A stretch of 64,000 nt of DNA, taken from assembly GCA_018268935.1 (NCBI GenBank), contig JAFDVS010000007.1, positions 1-64,000 of the forward strand, given 5' to 3'. Origin of the DNA: Acidobacteriota bacterium. GTDB taxonomy: Bacteria; Acidobacteriota; Terriglobia; Bryobacterales; Bryobacteraceae. Under the pieces are notes generated by a model. The model did no database searches, was not told where the DNA came from, and worked only from the letters and a program-made list of their open reading frames with translations. The position numbers and the translations under genes were made by a program. Position 1 is the first letter of the stretch; each line of letters opens with the position of its first letter. This document shows positions 35,474-43,616 of this stretch, piece by piece.

Positions 35474-36610
35474 ATGCAGAGGAAGCTGCTCGATTTCGTT
35501 TTCTTTGACGCCGGCGGGGGACATCGTGCGGCGGCAACGGCATTGCAGGCGGCAATTGAGGCGGAAGGGCGGGAGTGGGAAATCCGGCTGGTGAACTTTC
35601 AGGACGTGCTGGACGAACTGGATATTTTCCGGAAGGTGACGGGGATCCGGCTGCAGGATATTTACAACCTGATTTTGAAGAAGGGGTGGACGCTAGGATC
35701 GGCGCAGATGCTGGTGTTTTTGCATGGGATGATCCGGCTGTATCATCCGGCGCAGGTGAAGGAGTTGAAGAAATTCTGGGGGACGCGGGAGCCGGACCTG
35801 GTGGTATCGCTGATTCCGAATTTCGCGCGGGCGCTGTATCAGTCTTTACATGCGGTGCATCCATCGGTACCGTTGGTGACTGTGTTGACGGATATGGCGG
35901 ACTATCCGCCGCATTTCTGGATGGAGCCGGGGCAGGAGCAGTATTGGATTTGCGGGACGGCGGAGGCTTGTGAGCAGGCGAAGGCGATGGGGTATGGCGC
36001 GGAGCGGGTGTTCGGTGTTTCGGGGATGGTGCTGCATCCTCGGTTTTATCAACCGGTGGAAGTGGACCGGGCGGCGGAGCGGGTGCGGCTGGGATTAGAG
36101 GCGGACCGACCGACGGGGTTGATTCTGTTTGGGGGGCAGGGGTCGCCGGCGATCCGGAGGATACTGGAGAAGCTGGAGCAGGCCGGGCCGGAAGCGCAAT
36201 ACATTGCCATCTGCGGGAAGAACGATGCGTTGCGGGAGGCGTTGCGAGGGCGGAAGTGGCCGTTTCCGGTGCATATCGAAGGGTTCACGAAAGAGATTCC
36301 GTATTTCATGAAGCTATCCGATTTCTTTATCGGGAAGCCGGGGCCGGGGAGCATCAGCGAGGCGCTGGCGATGGGGCTGCCGGTGATTGTGGAGAAGAAT
36401 GCGTGGACACTGCCGCAGGAGCGGTTCAACGCGGACTGGGTAGAACGGAACAAGATGGGGGTGGTACTGAAGGGGTTCGGCGAGATTGCGGAAGCGGTGC
36501 AGGCGATTGTGGAGCCGGGCCGATTGGCCCAGTTGCGGGGGGCGGTGGCTCGGTTTCACAACCGGGCCGTGTTTGAAATACCGCCGATTTTAGAACGGAT
36601 CATGAGGTAG
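35474..36610 (+). CDS. MGDG-synthase-like glycosyltransferase (GT28)
   Basis: Start at ATG 35474. The 378-residue protein begins KLLDFVFFDAGGGHRAAATAL, the MGDG-synthase N-terminal domain signature (GGGH-x-x-A-A), and has a GT28 C-terminal domain with LILFGGQGSPAI and FIGKPGPGSISEALAMGLPVI (nucleotide-sugar binding). Family members transfer galactose or glucose to diacylglycerol, or GlcNAc as in MurG; the acceptor here is probably a membrane lipid. An aldo/keto reductase gene follows after 5 bases. Confidence 0.9.
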   Translation: MQRKLLDFVFFDAGGGHRAAATALQAAIEAEGREWEIRLVNFQDVLDELDIFRKVTGIRLQDIYNLILKKGWTLGSAQMLVFLHGMIRLYHPAQVKELKKFWGTREPDLVVSLIPNFARALYQSLHAVHPSVPLVTVLTDMADYPPHFWMEPGQEQYWICGTAEACEQAKAMGYGAERVFGVSGMVLHPRFYQPVEVDRAAERVRLGLEADRPTGLILFGGQGSPAIRRILEKLEQAGPEAQYIAICGKNDALREALRGRKWPFPVHIEGFTKEIPYFMKLSDFFIGKPGPGSISEALAMGLPVIVEKNAWTLPQERFNADWVERNKMGVVLKGFGEIAEAVQAIVEPGRLAQLRGAVARFHNRAVFEIPPILERIMR

Positions 36611-36615
36611 GGAAA

Positions 36616-37584
36616 ATGGAAAAGATTGTACTTGCGCAGACGGAGCTGCAGGTTTCGCGGATCGTGCTGGGCACGATGACGTTCGGCGGGCAGGCCGATG
36701 AAGGGATGAGCCGGAAGATTCTGGATTGCGCGCTGGACGCGGGCGTGAATTTTGTCGATACGGCGAACGTATACAACAAGGGCGTCAGCGAGGAGATTGT
36801 GGGACGGCTGCTGAAAGGGCGGCGGCAGAGCGTGGTGCTGGCGTCGAAGGTGTTCGGGAAGATGGGCGATGGGCCGGATGATGCGGGGTTGTCGCGGAAA
36901 GCGATTTTGAAGGCGGCGGAAGAGAGCCTGCGGCGGCTGGATACGGATTATCTGGACGTGTATTATCTGCATCAGCCGGATTGGAATACGCCGATTGACG
37001 AATCGCTGGAAGCGATGGACGCGCTGGTGAAGCAGGGGAAGGTGCGATATCCGGCGAGTTCGAATTATGCGGGGTGGCAGGTGGCGGAGATGCAGGAGAT
37101 CGCGCGGCGGAACGGGTATGTTCCGGCGGCGATTACGCAGCCGATGTACAACGTGCTGGCGCGGGGGATAGAGCAGGAATACACGGCGATGGCGAAGCGG
37201 TATGAGGTGTCGATGCTGGTGTACAATCCGCTGGCTGGGGGATTGCTGACGGGCAAGCATGCACGTTCTTCGTTCACGCCGGGGACGCGGTTCGATAACA
37301 ACAAGATGTATCAGGACCGGTACTGGCATGAAGACATGTTTGACGCCGTGGAGGGATTGCAGGGGGCGGCGACGCAGGAGGGGAGGAGTTTGATTAGCCT
37401 GGCTTTGAACTGGCTGCTGCATCATTCTCCGGCGCAGGGGATTATTCTGGGGGCGTCGCGGGCGGAGCAGTTGGAGAGCAATTTGCGGACGCTGGCGGAT
37501 GGGCCGTTGAGTGAGAATTCCGTGCGGATTTGTGATGTGATCTGGTTGGCGCTGCGGGGGCAGACTCCGAAGTATAACCGGTAA
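36616..37584 (+). CDS. Aldo/keto reductase
   Basis: The 322-residue NAD(P)H-dependent oxidoreductase has the family's TIM barrel: LGTMTFGG near residue 19, DTANVYNKGVSEEIVG (catalytic Asp and Tyr), VLASKVFGKMG (catalytic Lys), YLDVYYLHQPD (catalytic His) and GIILGASRAEQLESNL (cofactor binding). The substrate is unknown. It starts 5 bases after the glycosyltransferase and is probably co-transcribed with it. Confidence 0.95.
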   Translation: MEKIVLAQTELQVSRIVLGTMTFGGQADEGMSRKILDCALDAGVNFVDTANVYNKGVSEEIVGRLLKGRRQSVVLASKVFGKMGDGPDDAGLSRKAILKAAEESLRRLDTDYLDVYYLHQPDWNTPIDESLEAMDALVKQGKVRYPASSNYAGWQVAEMQEIARRNGYVPAAITQPMYNVLARGIEQEYTAMAKRYEVSMLVYNPLAGGLLTGKHARSSFTPGTRFDNNKMYQDRYWHEDMFDAVEGLQGAATQEGRSLISLALNWLLHHSPAQGIILGASRAEQLESNLRTLADGPLSENSVRICDVIWLALRGQTPKYNR

Positions 37585-37609
37585 GGGGTGTGACGGCGGT
37601 CCGGCAGGG

Positions 37610-37626
37610 TGCGGCAAATTGTCGCA
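37610..37626. promoter_or_regulatory. RegA-type box upstream of regB
   Basis: TGCGGCAAATTGTCGCA is a near-palindrome 35 bases before the regB start. It fits the GCGGC...GTCGC pattern described for RegA/PrrA/ActR regulators of Proteobacteria and matches two further sites at 42033 and 42063. Autoregulation of regBA is the likely meaning. Confidence 0.65.
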
Positions 37627-37661
37627 CCTCGAAAGCAGGGGACGATGATTAGCATAGGAGT

Positions 37662-38978
37662 ATGGGATTTTCCAGTGAATCCTCCTTGCCGTCACGGTTA
37701 GCGTTGCCATGGGTGACGCGGCTGCGGTACGCGATGGCGGCCGGGCAGATGTTGACGGCGATTCTCGTCGACCGACTGCTGGAGATTCCGCTGCCGCTCG
37801 GCTGGATGTGCATTCCACCGGCCGTGACGGCGTTGACGAACGTTCTGCTGGAAGCCTATATCGGAACGCCTGAGCCATCGAAGCAGGAAACAGACCGGGC
37901 GAGAGTGGCGATTGGCTGGGCGTTTCTTGTAGACACGCTTTGCCTGACGGCGCAGTTGATGCTGACGGGTGGGCAATACAATCCATTCGCGGTGCTTTAT
38001 CTGGTGCAGGTGACGCTCTCGGCGTCGATTCTGACGCAACGGCAGACGTGGGGATTGGGGGCAATCGCTTCCGCCTGCTACGGGATACTGTTTGCGTTCC
38101 ATCGCCCGCTACCCGCGCTGGAGGTGCATCACCGCGGGCCCGGGGCGGGATTGCATTTTGCGGGGATGTGGGTAGCGTTTCTGGTGGCAACGTTTCTGGT
38201 GGCGCTATTTGCCGGCAAGATCGCCGGGACACTGCGGGAACGAGAAGCATCGCTGCTGCGGATGCAGGAGGAACTGGCAAGAAAGGAAAGGCTGGCAGCG
38301 CTGGTAACGCTGGCTGCTGGGGCGGCGCACGAGTTGAATACTCCGCTGGCGACGATCGCGGTGGTGGCGAAAGAACTGGAGCGATATGCAACGCGGACGG
38401 TGCCGGATGACATCATTGCGGAAGACAGCAGGCTGATCCGGACGGAAGTGGAACGGTGCCGGGGGATATTGAGCCATTTGAGTGCGGAAGGGGCGGAACC
38501 GGGCGGCGAGGCCAACGAGCCGGTGGTAGTGGGAGAACTACTGCGGGCGGCGGCGCAGGCGAGCCGGTCACCTGGGCAAGTGCGCATCGCCGTTGGTGCG
38601 GGGCTGGATGCGATGGTTGCACTGCCGGGGAAGGCGGTGCAGCAGGCATTAGCGGGATTGGTGAACAACGGACTCGACGCGAGCACGAACAACGAGGAAG
38701 TGTTACTGCGGGCCGAGGCGGGTGGGGAAGCGATGGTCCGGTTTGTGGTGGAGGACAGTGGCGCCGGGATGAGCGAGCAGACATTGCGGCATGTGGGGGA
38801 ACCGTTCTACACGACGAAGGCGCCGGGGCGCGGGATGGGGCTGGGCGTGTTTCTGGTGCGCAATCTGGCGGACAGCATGGGCGGGACGTTCCAGCTTTCG
38901 TCCACCGTGGGACAAGGCACGCGAGCGACGTTGGAGTTGCCGGTTGAAGCTGTTGGCGAAATCGTGACGAAGGGTTAA
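37662..38978 (+). CDS. regB: RegB/PrrB/ActS-type redox sensor histidine kinase
   Basis: The 438-residue kinase has about six membrane segments (~20-190). It holds GGQYNPF near residue 103, the GGxxNPF quinone-sensing heptapeptide of RegB; the H-box GAAHELNTPLATI with phospho-acceptor His near 223; Cys266 in ERCRGIL, the position of the redox-active Cys265 of Rhodobacter RegB; and HATPase motifs NNGLDAS, DSGAGM and GMGLGVFL. It senses the quinone pool and redox state and phosphorylates RegA, whose gene begins directly after its stop. Confidence 0.93.
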   Translation: MGFSSESSLPSRLALPWVTRLRYAMAAGQMLTAILVDRLLEIPLPLGWMCIPPAVTALTNVLLEAYIGTPEPSKQETDRARVAIGWAFLVDTLCLTAQLMLTGGQYNPFAVLYLVQVTLSASILTQRQTWGLGAIASACYGILFAFHRPLPALEVHHRGPGAGLHFAGMWVAFLVATFLVALFAGKIAGTLREREASLLRMQEELARKERLAALVTLAAGAAHELNTPLATIAVVAKELERYATRTVPDDIIAEDSRLIRTEVERCRGILSHLSAEGAEPGGEANEPVVVGELLRAAAQASRSPGQVRIAVGAGLDAMVALPGKAVQQALAGLVNNGLDASTNNEEVLLRAEAGGEAMVRFVVEDSGAGMSEQTLRHVGEPFYTTKAPGRGMGLGVFLVRNLADSMGGTFQLSSTVGQGTRATLELPVEAVGEIVTKG

Positions 38979-39527
38979 ATGACGCCACGAATCGCGTTGG
39001 TTGTGGATGACGATGAGGTATTCCGGCAGCGTTTGAGCAGGGCGCTGGCGGACCGGGGATGGGTTGCGCATCCGTGTCAAGACGGCGCGGAAGCGATGCG
39101 GCTGGCGGCTGAGCAGAGCCCGGATCTGGCGGTAGTGGATCTACGGCTGGCGGGGCCAATGACGGGGCTGGACATCGTGCGCGAGATGAGAATGGCCGCG
39201 CCAGGGGCGTGCATTCTGATGCTGACGGGTTATGGGAGCATTGCGACGGCGTTGATCGCGACGAAACTTGGGGCGGACCACTATTTGAACAAGCCGGCGG
39301 ATGCGGACCAGGTGGTGGCGGCCTATGAGCGGGTGCGGATGGGCGTGGAACCGGGAGGCGGAGAATCGCACGAGAAAGAAGTGCCGAGCCTGGCGCGGGT
39401 GGAGTGGGAGCATATCCAACGGGTGCTGGCCGATTGCGACGGCAACATATCGCAAGCGGCGAAGCTGCTGGGGCTGCATCGCCGCTCGCTGCAGAGGAAG
39501 CTATTGAAGTATCCGCCGCGGACGTGA
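38979..39527 (+). CDS. regA: RegA/PrrA/ActR-type response regulator
   Basis: The 182-residue protein has a receiver domain (VVDDDEVFRQRL, phospho-acceptor Asp near 53 in LAVVDLRLAG, and LMLTGYGSIATALIATKLGA) and a Fis-type C-terminal helix-turn-helix (EHIQRVLADCDGNISQAAKL, then LGLHRRSLQRKLLK). Length and layout are those of RegA; the GYGSIATA and GLHRRSLQRKL segments are family hallmarks. It starts directly after regB with no gap. Likely targets are the three GCGGC...G(T/C)CGC boxes in this window. Confidence 0.93.
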   Translation: MTPRIALVVDDDEVFRQRLSRALADRGWVAHPCQDGAEAMRLAAEQSPDLAVVDLRLAGPMTGLDIVREMRMAAPGACILMLTGYGSIATALIATKLGADHYLNKPADADQVVAAYERVRMGVEPGGGESHEKEVPSLARVEWEHIQRVLADCDGNISQAAKLLGLHRRSLQRKLLKYPPRT

Positions 39528-39534
39528 GTGGGGA

Positions 39535-41958
39535 TTAGAACTCGAAGGTCAAGCCGGAGTAGATGCTTCTGCCTGCGCCGGGGACCTGAGTATTGCCGTT
39601 CTTGTCACCGATCCAGTAGCGGCCCCCGAGGGGGAGCGCGTAGAAGCGATTGGCGAGGTTGTCGATGCCCGCGTCGAGGCGGATGCCGGCCGAGTCGGTG
39701 AGTTTCCAGCGGTAGCTGGAGCGGAGGTTGAGCAAGGCATAGCCGGGTGTGGCGAGTTCGTTACGGACAGCCTGCACGTTGTGTTTGGCGTCGACGGCGT
39801 GGAATTCGAAAGCGGAGGACCATGCGCCGCGCTTGTGTTCGATCCAGGTACGGGCGTTGGCGGGCATGATGTTGTAGAGGTAGCCGCCGGTATCGAGGTT
39901 GGTAGCGTGGACGTAGGAGAAGACTCCGGCGAAGGCGAAGGCTCCGGCGCGGCCGGAGGGTAAGGGCGCGCGCCAGGAGCCGTCGACGCCCGCCAGGCGT
40001 GCGCGGTAGTTGAAGAACTGGAGGGTGGTAAAGCCGGTAGTGGCGCCAAAGCGCATGGCGGTGCAGCCGTTGTTTTTGTCGTTGATGATGGGGCAGCGGC
40101 GGACATCGATGAAATCGGTGATTTCGTTGAGGAAGGGGGCGATGCGGAAGCGCCAGGGGTTTTCGCCGGTTCCGCGCCACTCGGAGGCAACGGTGAAATG
40201 GTGGGCGGCTTCGGGATTGAGCTGGATGTTTCCGGTATAGCCATTGCCGTCGCCGAACCAACCGTTCATGTTGACGGACATCATGCTGCGCTTGACCCAG
40301 AGGTAGCGTTCGTAGATGCCTGGGGACCGGGTTTTGCGGGCGAAGCCGAACTCGGCCTGCCAGCCGGGGAGTGGTTGCCAGCGAGCAGCGGCGGAGGCGT
40401 CGAAGTTGAAGTCGCGGCGGGCGCGGGAGAGGGCGTTGAACTCGGCTGCATCGGCGGCGTACATGGCGCTGCCGGTCGTGGTAGTGGAGGTGTTGTAGCC
40501 AACGACGTCGCCGGCATTCATGCCGACGGTTTCGGCGCGGAGGCCGAGGAGTGTGGTCCAGTGACGGGATTGGCGGGCTTCCCATTCCCCGTAGGCGGCG
40601 ATGCGGTTGCGGCGGCCTTCACTCACGTTCCACAGAGTGGCGGGCCCCATGCTGCCGACCATGTTCATGACGGGCGGCCACCAGTCATTGAGGGAGAAGC
40701 GGCGCATCTCGTGGCCGAGGCGGATGGTGTGCATGCCGGCGATGTTTTCTTCGAGGGAGAGAGTATAGCCGGTATTGACTCCGCTGGTTTCCATGGGCAT
40801 GTTCATGCCGGGGATTTTGTCGCGGAGGATGTTCATTTCGTGGCGGGTGTCCTGGTAGTAGAAGCGGGCGTCGAGGCGTGCGGAGCCGAGCAGGCGGCCG
40901 TAGGCGAGATTGAGGAACTTGGCCTCGTTGCGGGTCATGTCCATGCGGGCGTTGGCGAAGCCCTGTTGGGGGATGCGCTGATAACCGAGGCCGAGTTGGA
41001 ATTGGTTGGAGCCTTTGCGCGCGCCGAGTTGGAGATTGTGATTCTGGGTTTCGTAGAAGGTGGACTTGACGGCAACGCCGCGGCCGTCGTGGTAGTTGTT
41101 GGCGTTGAGGTAGGCGCCGGTGTAGGAGAGGGCGGCGTTTGGCGAGGAGAGAGTAAACCAGGCGTTGCCGCCGTTGGCGACGCTGGTTGTTTGATGCGAG
41201 AAGGAGAGCCCGCCATGCGCGCGGAGGCTTTGGCCGCGAGGGAGGAAATCGGGTGCGGAGGTGTTGACTGCGATGGTGCCCGCGGTGCTGTCACCGCCGA
41301 GGCTGACCGGTGTGACTCCGGCAGCGATGAGAGGGGTTCCGGCTGCGGCGGGGGCGACGTAGGACAGGGGCGGATTCATGTGGTTGGAGCAGGCTTGTCC
41401 GATGGTCATGCCGTTGAGAAGGATGTTGACACGGTCATCGGCAAGGCCGCGGAGGGCCGGCAATCCGGAAAGCCCGCCGTTGGCAATGGCGGCGTAACCG
41501 GGAGTGTTTCGAAGGGAGGCAGAGGCATCGTTGTCGCGGGCTCGGGCGAGAGCGATGGAGTCGCGGGCCTCTTCGGAGGCTTGGTCAACCACTTCGACAC
41601 TGGTGCGCGGGGGCAGGATGGAGAGTGCGAAGTCGAGTTGGAGTGTGCCGAAGGCGGCGACTTCGACGGACTCGCGCGTGGCCGAGAGGAAGCCGGGCGC
41701 GAGAATGCGAATGCGGTAGCGGCCGGCAGCAAGAGAATCGAAGGAGAAGGCGCCAGAGGCCGAGGTGCGGGTGGAGTTTTCTACTCCGGTATTGAGGTTG
41801 CGGACGGTGACGGCTGCGCCGGGAAGGGCGGCCTGAGAGGGATCGCGCACAATGCCTGCGAGATTTGCCCCAAAGGCGGGAGTAGCGAGGGCACACAGCA
41901 GAGTGAGACAGATGACGCCAAATGCGTGCAGGGAATGTTGCCGGGCGGAGTGGATCAT
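39535..41958 (-). CDS. TonB-dependent receptor, putative copper transporter
   Basis: GGAGAA precedes ATG 41958. The 807-residue outer-membrane protein has a signal peptide, a carboxypeptidase-regulatory domain (~32-112, ANLAGIVRDPSQAALPGAAV), a plug (~120-250, ending in the barrel) and a C-terminal Phe. In the plug, QACSNHMNPPLSY (~187) contains CxxxM, and the barrel has HxM twice (RHEM ~374, GHEM ~415) plus a Met-rich loop (PGMNMPME). OprC of Pseudomonas binds copper through CxxxM and HxM, so copper is the best guess. Two RegA-type boxes lie 75-121 bases upstream. Confidence 0.85.
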   Translation of the reverse strand: MIHSARQHSLHAFGVICLTLLCALATPAFGANLAGIVRDPSQAALPGAAVTVRNLNTGVENSTRTSASGAFSFDSLAAGRYRIRILAPGFLSATRESVEVAAFGTLQLDFALSILPPRTSVEVVDQASEEARDSIALARARDNDASASLRNTPGYAAIANGGLSGLPALRGLADDRVNILLNGMTIGQACSNHMNPPLSYVAPAAAGTPLIAAGVTPVSLGGDSTAGTIAVNTSAPDFLPRGQSLRAHGGLSFSHQTTSVANGGNAWFTLSSPNAALSYTGAYLNANNYHDGRGVAVKSTFYETQNHNLQLGARKGSNQFQLGLGYQRIPQQGFANARMDMTRNEAKFLNLAYGRLLGSARLDARFYYQDTRHEMNILRDKIPGMNMPMETSGVNTGYTLSLEENIAGMHTIRLGHEMRRFSLNDWWPPVMNMVGSMGPATLWNVSEGRRNRIAAYGEWEARQSRHWTTLLGLRAETVGMNAGDVVGYNTSTTTTGSAMYAADAAEFNALSRARRDFNFDASAAARWQPLPGWQAEFGFARKTRSPGIYERYLWVKRSMMSVNMNGWFGDGNGYTGNIQLNPEAAHHFTVASEWRGTGENPWRFRIAPFLNEITDFIDVRRCPIINDKNNGCTAMRFGATTGFTTLQFFNYRARLAGVDGSWRAPLPSGRAGAFAFAGVFSYVHATNLDTGGYLYNIMPANARTWIEHKRGAWSSAFEFHAVDAKHNVQAVRNELATPGYALLNLRSSYRWKLTDSAGIRLDAGIDNLANRFYALPLGGRYWIGDKNGNTQVPGAGRSIYSGLTFEF

Positions 41959-42032
41959 GATGCGTTCTCCTGTTGAGCGTAGAATCGAGCGTGACGCGGT
42001 GCAGATGGTCTGCCAATGGAGGCATTTCGTGC

Positions 42033-42049
42033 TGCGGCATTTTGTCGCA
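42033..42049. promoter_or_regulatory. RegA-type box 1 upstream of TonB receptor
   Basis: TGCGGCATTTTGTCGCA differs from the regB-upstream site at only two central positions. It lies 75 bases upstream of the TonB receptor start and 30 bases (start to start) from the second site, so both face the same side of the helix. Confidence 0.65.
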
Positions 42050-42062
42050 TGGGTGAGAAGCC

Positions 42063-42079
42063 TGCGGCATCATGCCGCA
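42063..42079. promoter_or_regulatory. RegA-type box 2 upstream of TonB receptor
   Basis: TGCGGCATCATGCCGCA is a perfect palindrome (8-bp arms, one central base). It shares 14 of 17 positions with the site at 42033 and lies between the TonB receptor and the small ORF/sulfatase side, so it could act in either direction. Confidence 0.65.
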
Positions 42080-42113
42080 TTGAGCATGCGTGTTGCGATG
42101 GGGATGATGAGTC

Positions 42114-42296
42114 ATGCGGATTGTTGAACGTTCGATGCCGGCAGCGATCAAGGGCGCAATGAATATCGAGGCGCCATGGTGGCAAGCAGCGCTGGAGCAC
42201 CTGGGGGCGGCGCTGGTATTGGTGGGGGTGGAGGCGGTAGTGGTTGTGTTCGTCCGGACGGCATCTTTAAGCGGCTGGTGGGGAATGATACGATAG
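42114..42296 (+). CDS. Possible small membrane protein
   Basis: A 60-residue frame between the RegA-type boxes and the sulfatase gene. It contains a convincing hydrophobic helix (LEHLGAALVLVGVEAVVVVF) between charged ends, and stops 12 bases before the sulfatase start. It has no clear ribosome-binding site and matches no family I know. It could be real and co-transcribed with the sulfatase, or chance. Confidence 0.35.
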   Translation: MRIVERSMPAAIKGAMNIEAPWWQAALEHLGAALVLVGVEAVVVVFVRTASLSGWWGMIR

Positions 42297-42308
42297 CGCC
42301 TGCACGCT

Positions 42309-43616
42309 ATGAATCGCAGACAGATGGTAAAGGCACTGGCCGCGGGAGTTTTGCCCGCGGCGCTGACCGGGCAGGCGGAAAAGACGAACCTGATCATCCT
42401 TTACGCGGATGACATGGGTTGGGGGGATGTGGGGTTCAATGGGCGGAAGGATTGGGAGACTCCGAACCTGGACCGGCTGGCCTCGCAGGGGACGGTGTTC
42501 GACCGTTGGTACACGGGGTTTCCGGTATGTGCTCCGTCGCGGGCGTGTCTATTGACGGGGAAATATACGATTCATCATGGAGTGCGGAGGAACGGGCCGG
42601 ATCTGCCTTCGAGCGAGGTGACGCTGGCCGAGGCGGTGAAGCCGCTGGGGTATCGCTGCGTGTTGTACGGAAAGTGGCATAAAGGTGCGTTGCCGGATGG
42701 GAGCTTCACGCATCCACTGGATCAAGGGTTTGATGAGACGTTTGGATATTTGGACGCGCGGCATGCGTGGGAACATTTTCCGAAGAAGTTCTGGCGCGGG
42801 CGGACGGAAGTGGATGTGCAGGGGTACTCGTGTGATCTGTTGGCGGATGAGTCGATCAAGTTTTTGAAGGGGATTGGGCGGAATCCGTTTTTCCTGTATG
42901 TTCCGTTTATTGAGCCGCATTTCCATGTAGAGGCTCCGCCGGAGGATGTGGCGAAGTATAAGGGGAAGTTTCAGGAAAAGAATCCGGCCGAGCCGATCAA
43001 TGCGCAGTATGCGGCGATGATTCACCGGTTGGATAAGGCAATCGGACGGATTTTGAAGGCACTGGATGAGACGGGGCTGGCGAAGAATACTCTCATTGTG
43101 TTTTCGTCAGATAACGGCGCGACGTTTGAGACGGGGAACAAGGGAGCTTCGAATTATCACGACAGCAACCGGCCGTTCCGTGGACAGAAGCGGAGTCTGG
43201 AAGAAGGCGGAATCCGGATGCCGGCGATTGTGCGGTGGCCGGGACGAGTGCCCGCGGGCAAGCGGAGCGAGGTTCCGATGCACATGACAGACGTGTTCCC
43301 TTCCCTGCTGGCGGCGGCGGGCGGAAAGCCGGATCCGGCGTGGAAGGTTGATGGGATGAACATGCTGGATGTGTGGACGGGGAAGGCCGCGGCTCCGGAG
43401 CGAACGATCTTCTGGGAGTTGCACGCGGAAGGCGGGAGCATGCTGGCGGCGATGCGGGGGGATTTCAAGTATCTGCAGATGGGAGAGAACCGATTCCTGT
43501 ATAACGTGAAGAAGGACCCGGGCGAGCGGCGGACGCTGGCGGCGGAGTATCCGGAGATGTTTCAGAGACTGCGCAAGGAGACCGAAGCTTGGATGGCGAC
43601 CGCAACTACGAGATGA
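42309..43616 (+). CDS. Exported formylglycine-dependent sulfatase
   Basis: The 435-residue protein begins with a Tat-like leader (MNRRQMVKALAAGVLPAALT). It has sulfatase hallmarks: metal-binding LYADDMGWGDVGFNG, C-x-P-S-R in CAPSRACLLTGKY (Cys74 to be oxidised to formylglycine), YGKWHKG, and VFSSDNGATFETG. It would remove sulfate esters from extracellular carbohydrates. A maturation enzyme is not in the window. The decarboxylase gene begins within its stop codon (ATGA). Confidence 0.95.
   Translation: MNRRQMVKALAAGVLPAALTGQAEKTNLIILYADDMGWGDVGFNGRKDWETPNLDRLASQGTVFDRWYTGFPVCAPSRACLLTGKYTIHHGVRRNGPDLPSSEVTLAEAVKPLGYRCVLYGKWHKGALPDGSFTHPLDQGFDETFGYLDARHAWEHFPKKFWRGRTEVDVQGYSCDLLADESIKFLKGIGRNPFFLYVPFIEPHFHVEAPPEDVAKYKGKFQEKNPAEPINAQYAAMIHRLDKAIGRILKALDETGLAKNTLIVFSSDNGATFETGNKGASNYHDSNRPFRGQKRSLEEGGIRMPAIVRWPGRVPAGKRSEVPMHMTDVFPSLLAAAGGKPDPAWKVDGMNMLDVWTGKAAAPERTIFWELHAEGGSMLAAMRGDFKYLQMGENRFLYNVKKDPGERRTLAAEYPEMFQRLRKETEAWMATATTR

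Noticed and set aside
40198-41976. 592-codon plus-strand frame opposite the TonB receptor
   Set aside because: Gly/Val/Glu-rich antisense shadow without any domain; the minus-strand frame is a clear TonB receptor.
41958-42115. A His/Met/Cys-rich peptide frame on the minus strand from 42115 (MTHHPHRNTHAQCGMMPQAS...) that looks like a copper-binding leader upstream of the TonB receptor
   Set aside because: The CGMMPQ and CDKMPQ motifs are just the two RegA-type boxes read in frame (their 30-bp spacing is a multiple of 3), and the frame runs deep into the receptor gene in the wrong phase.
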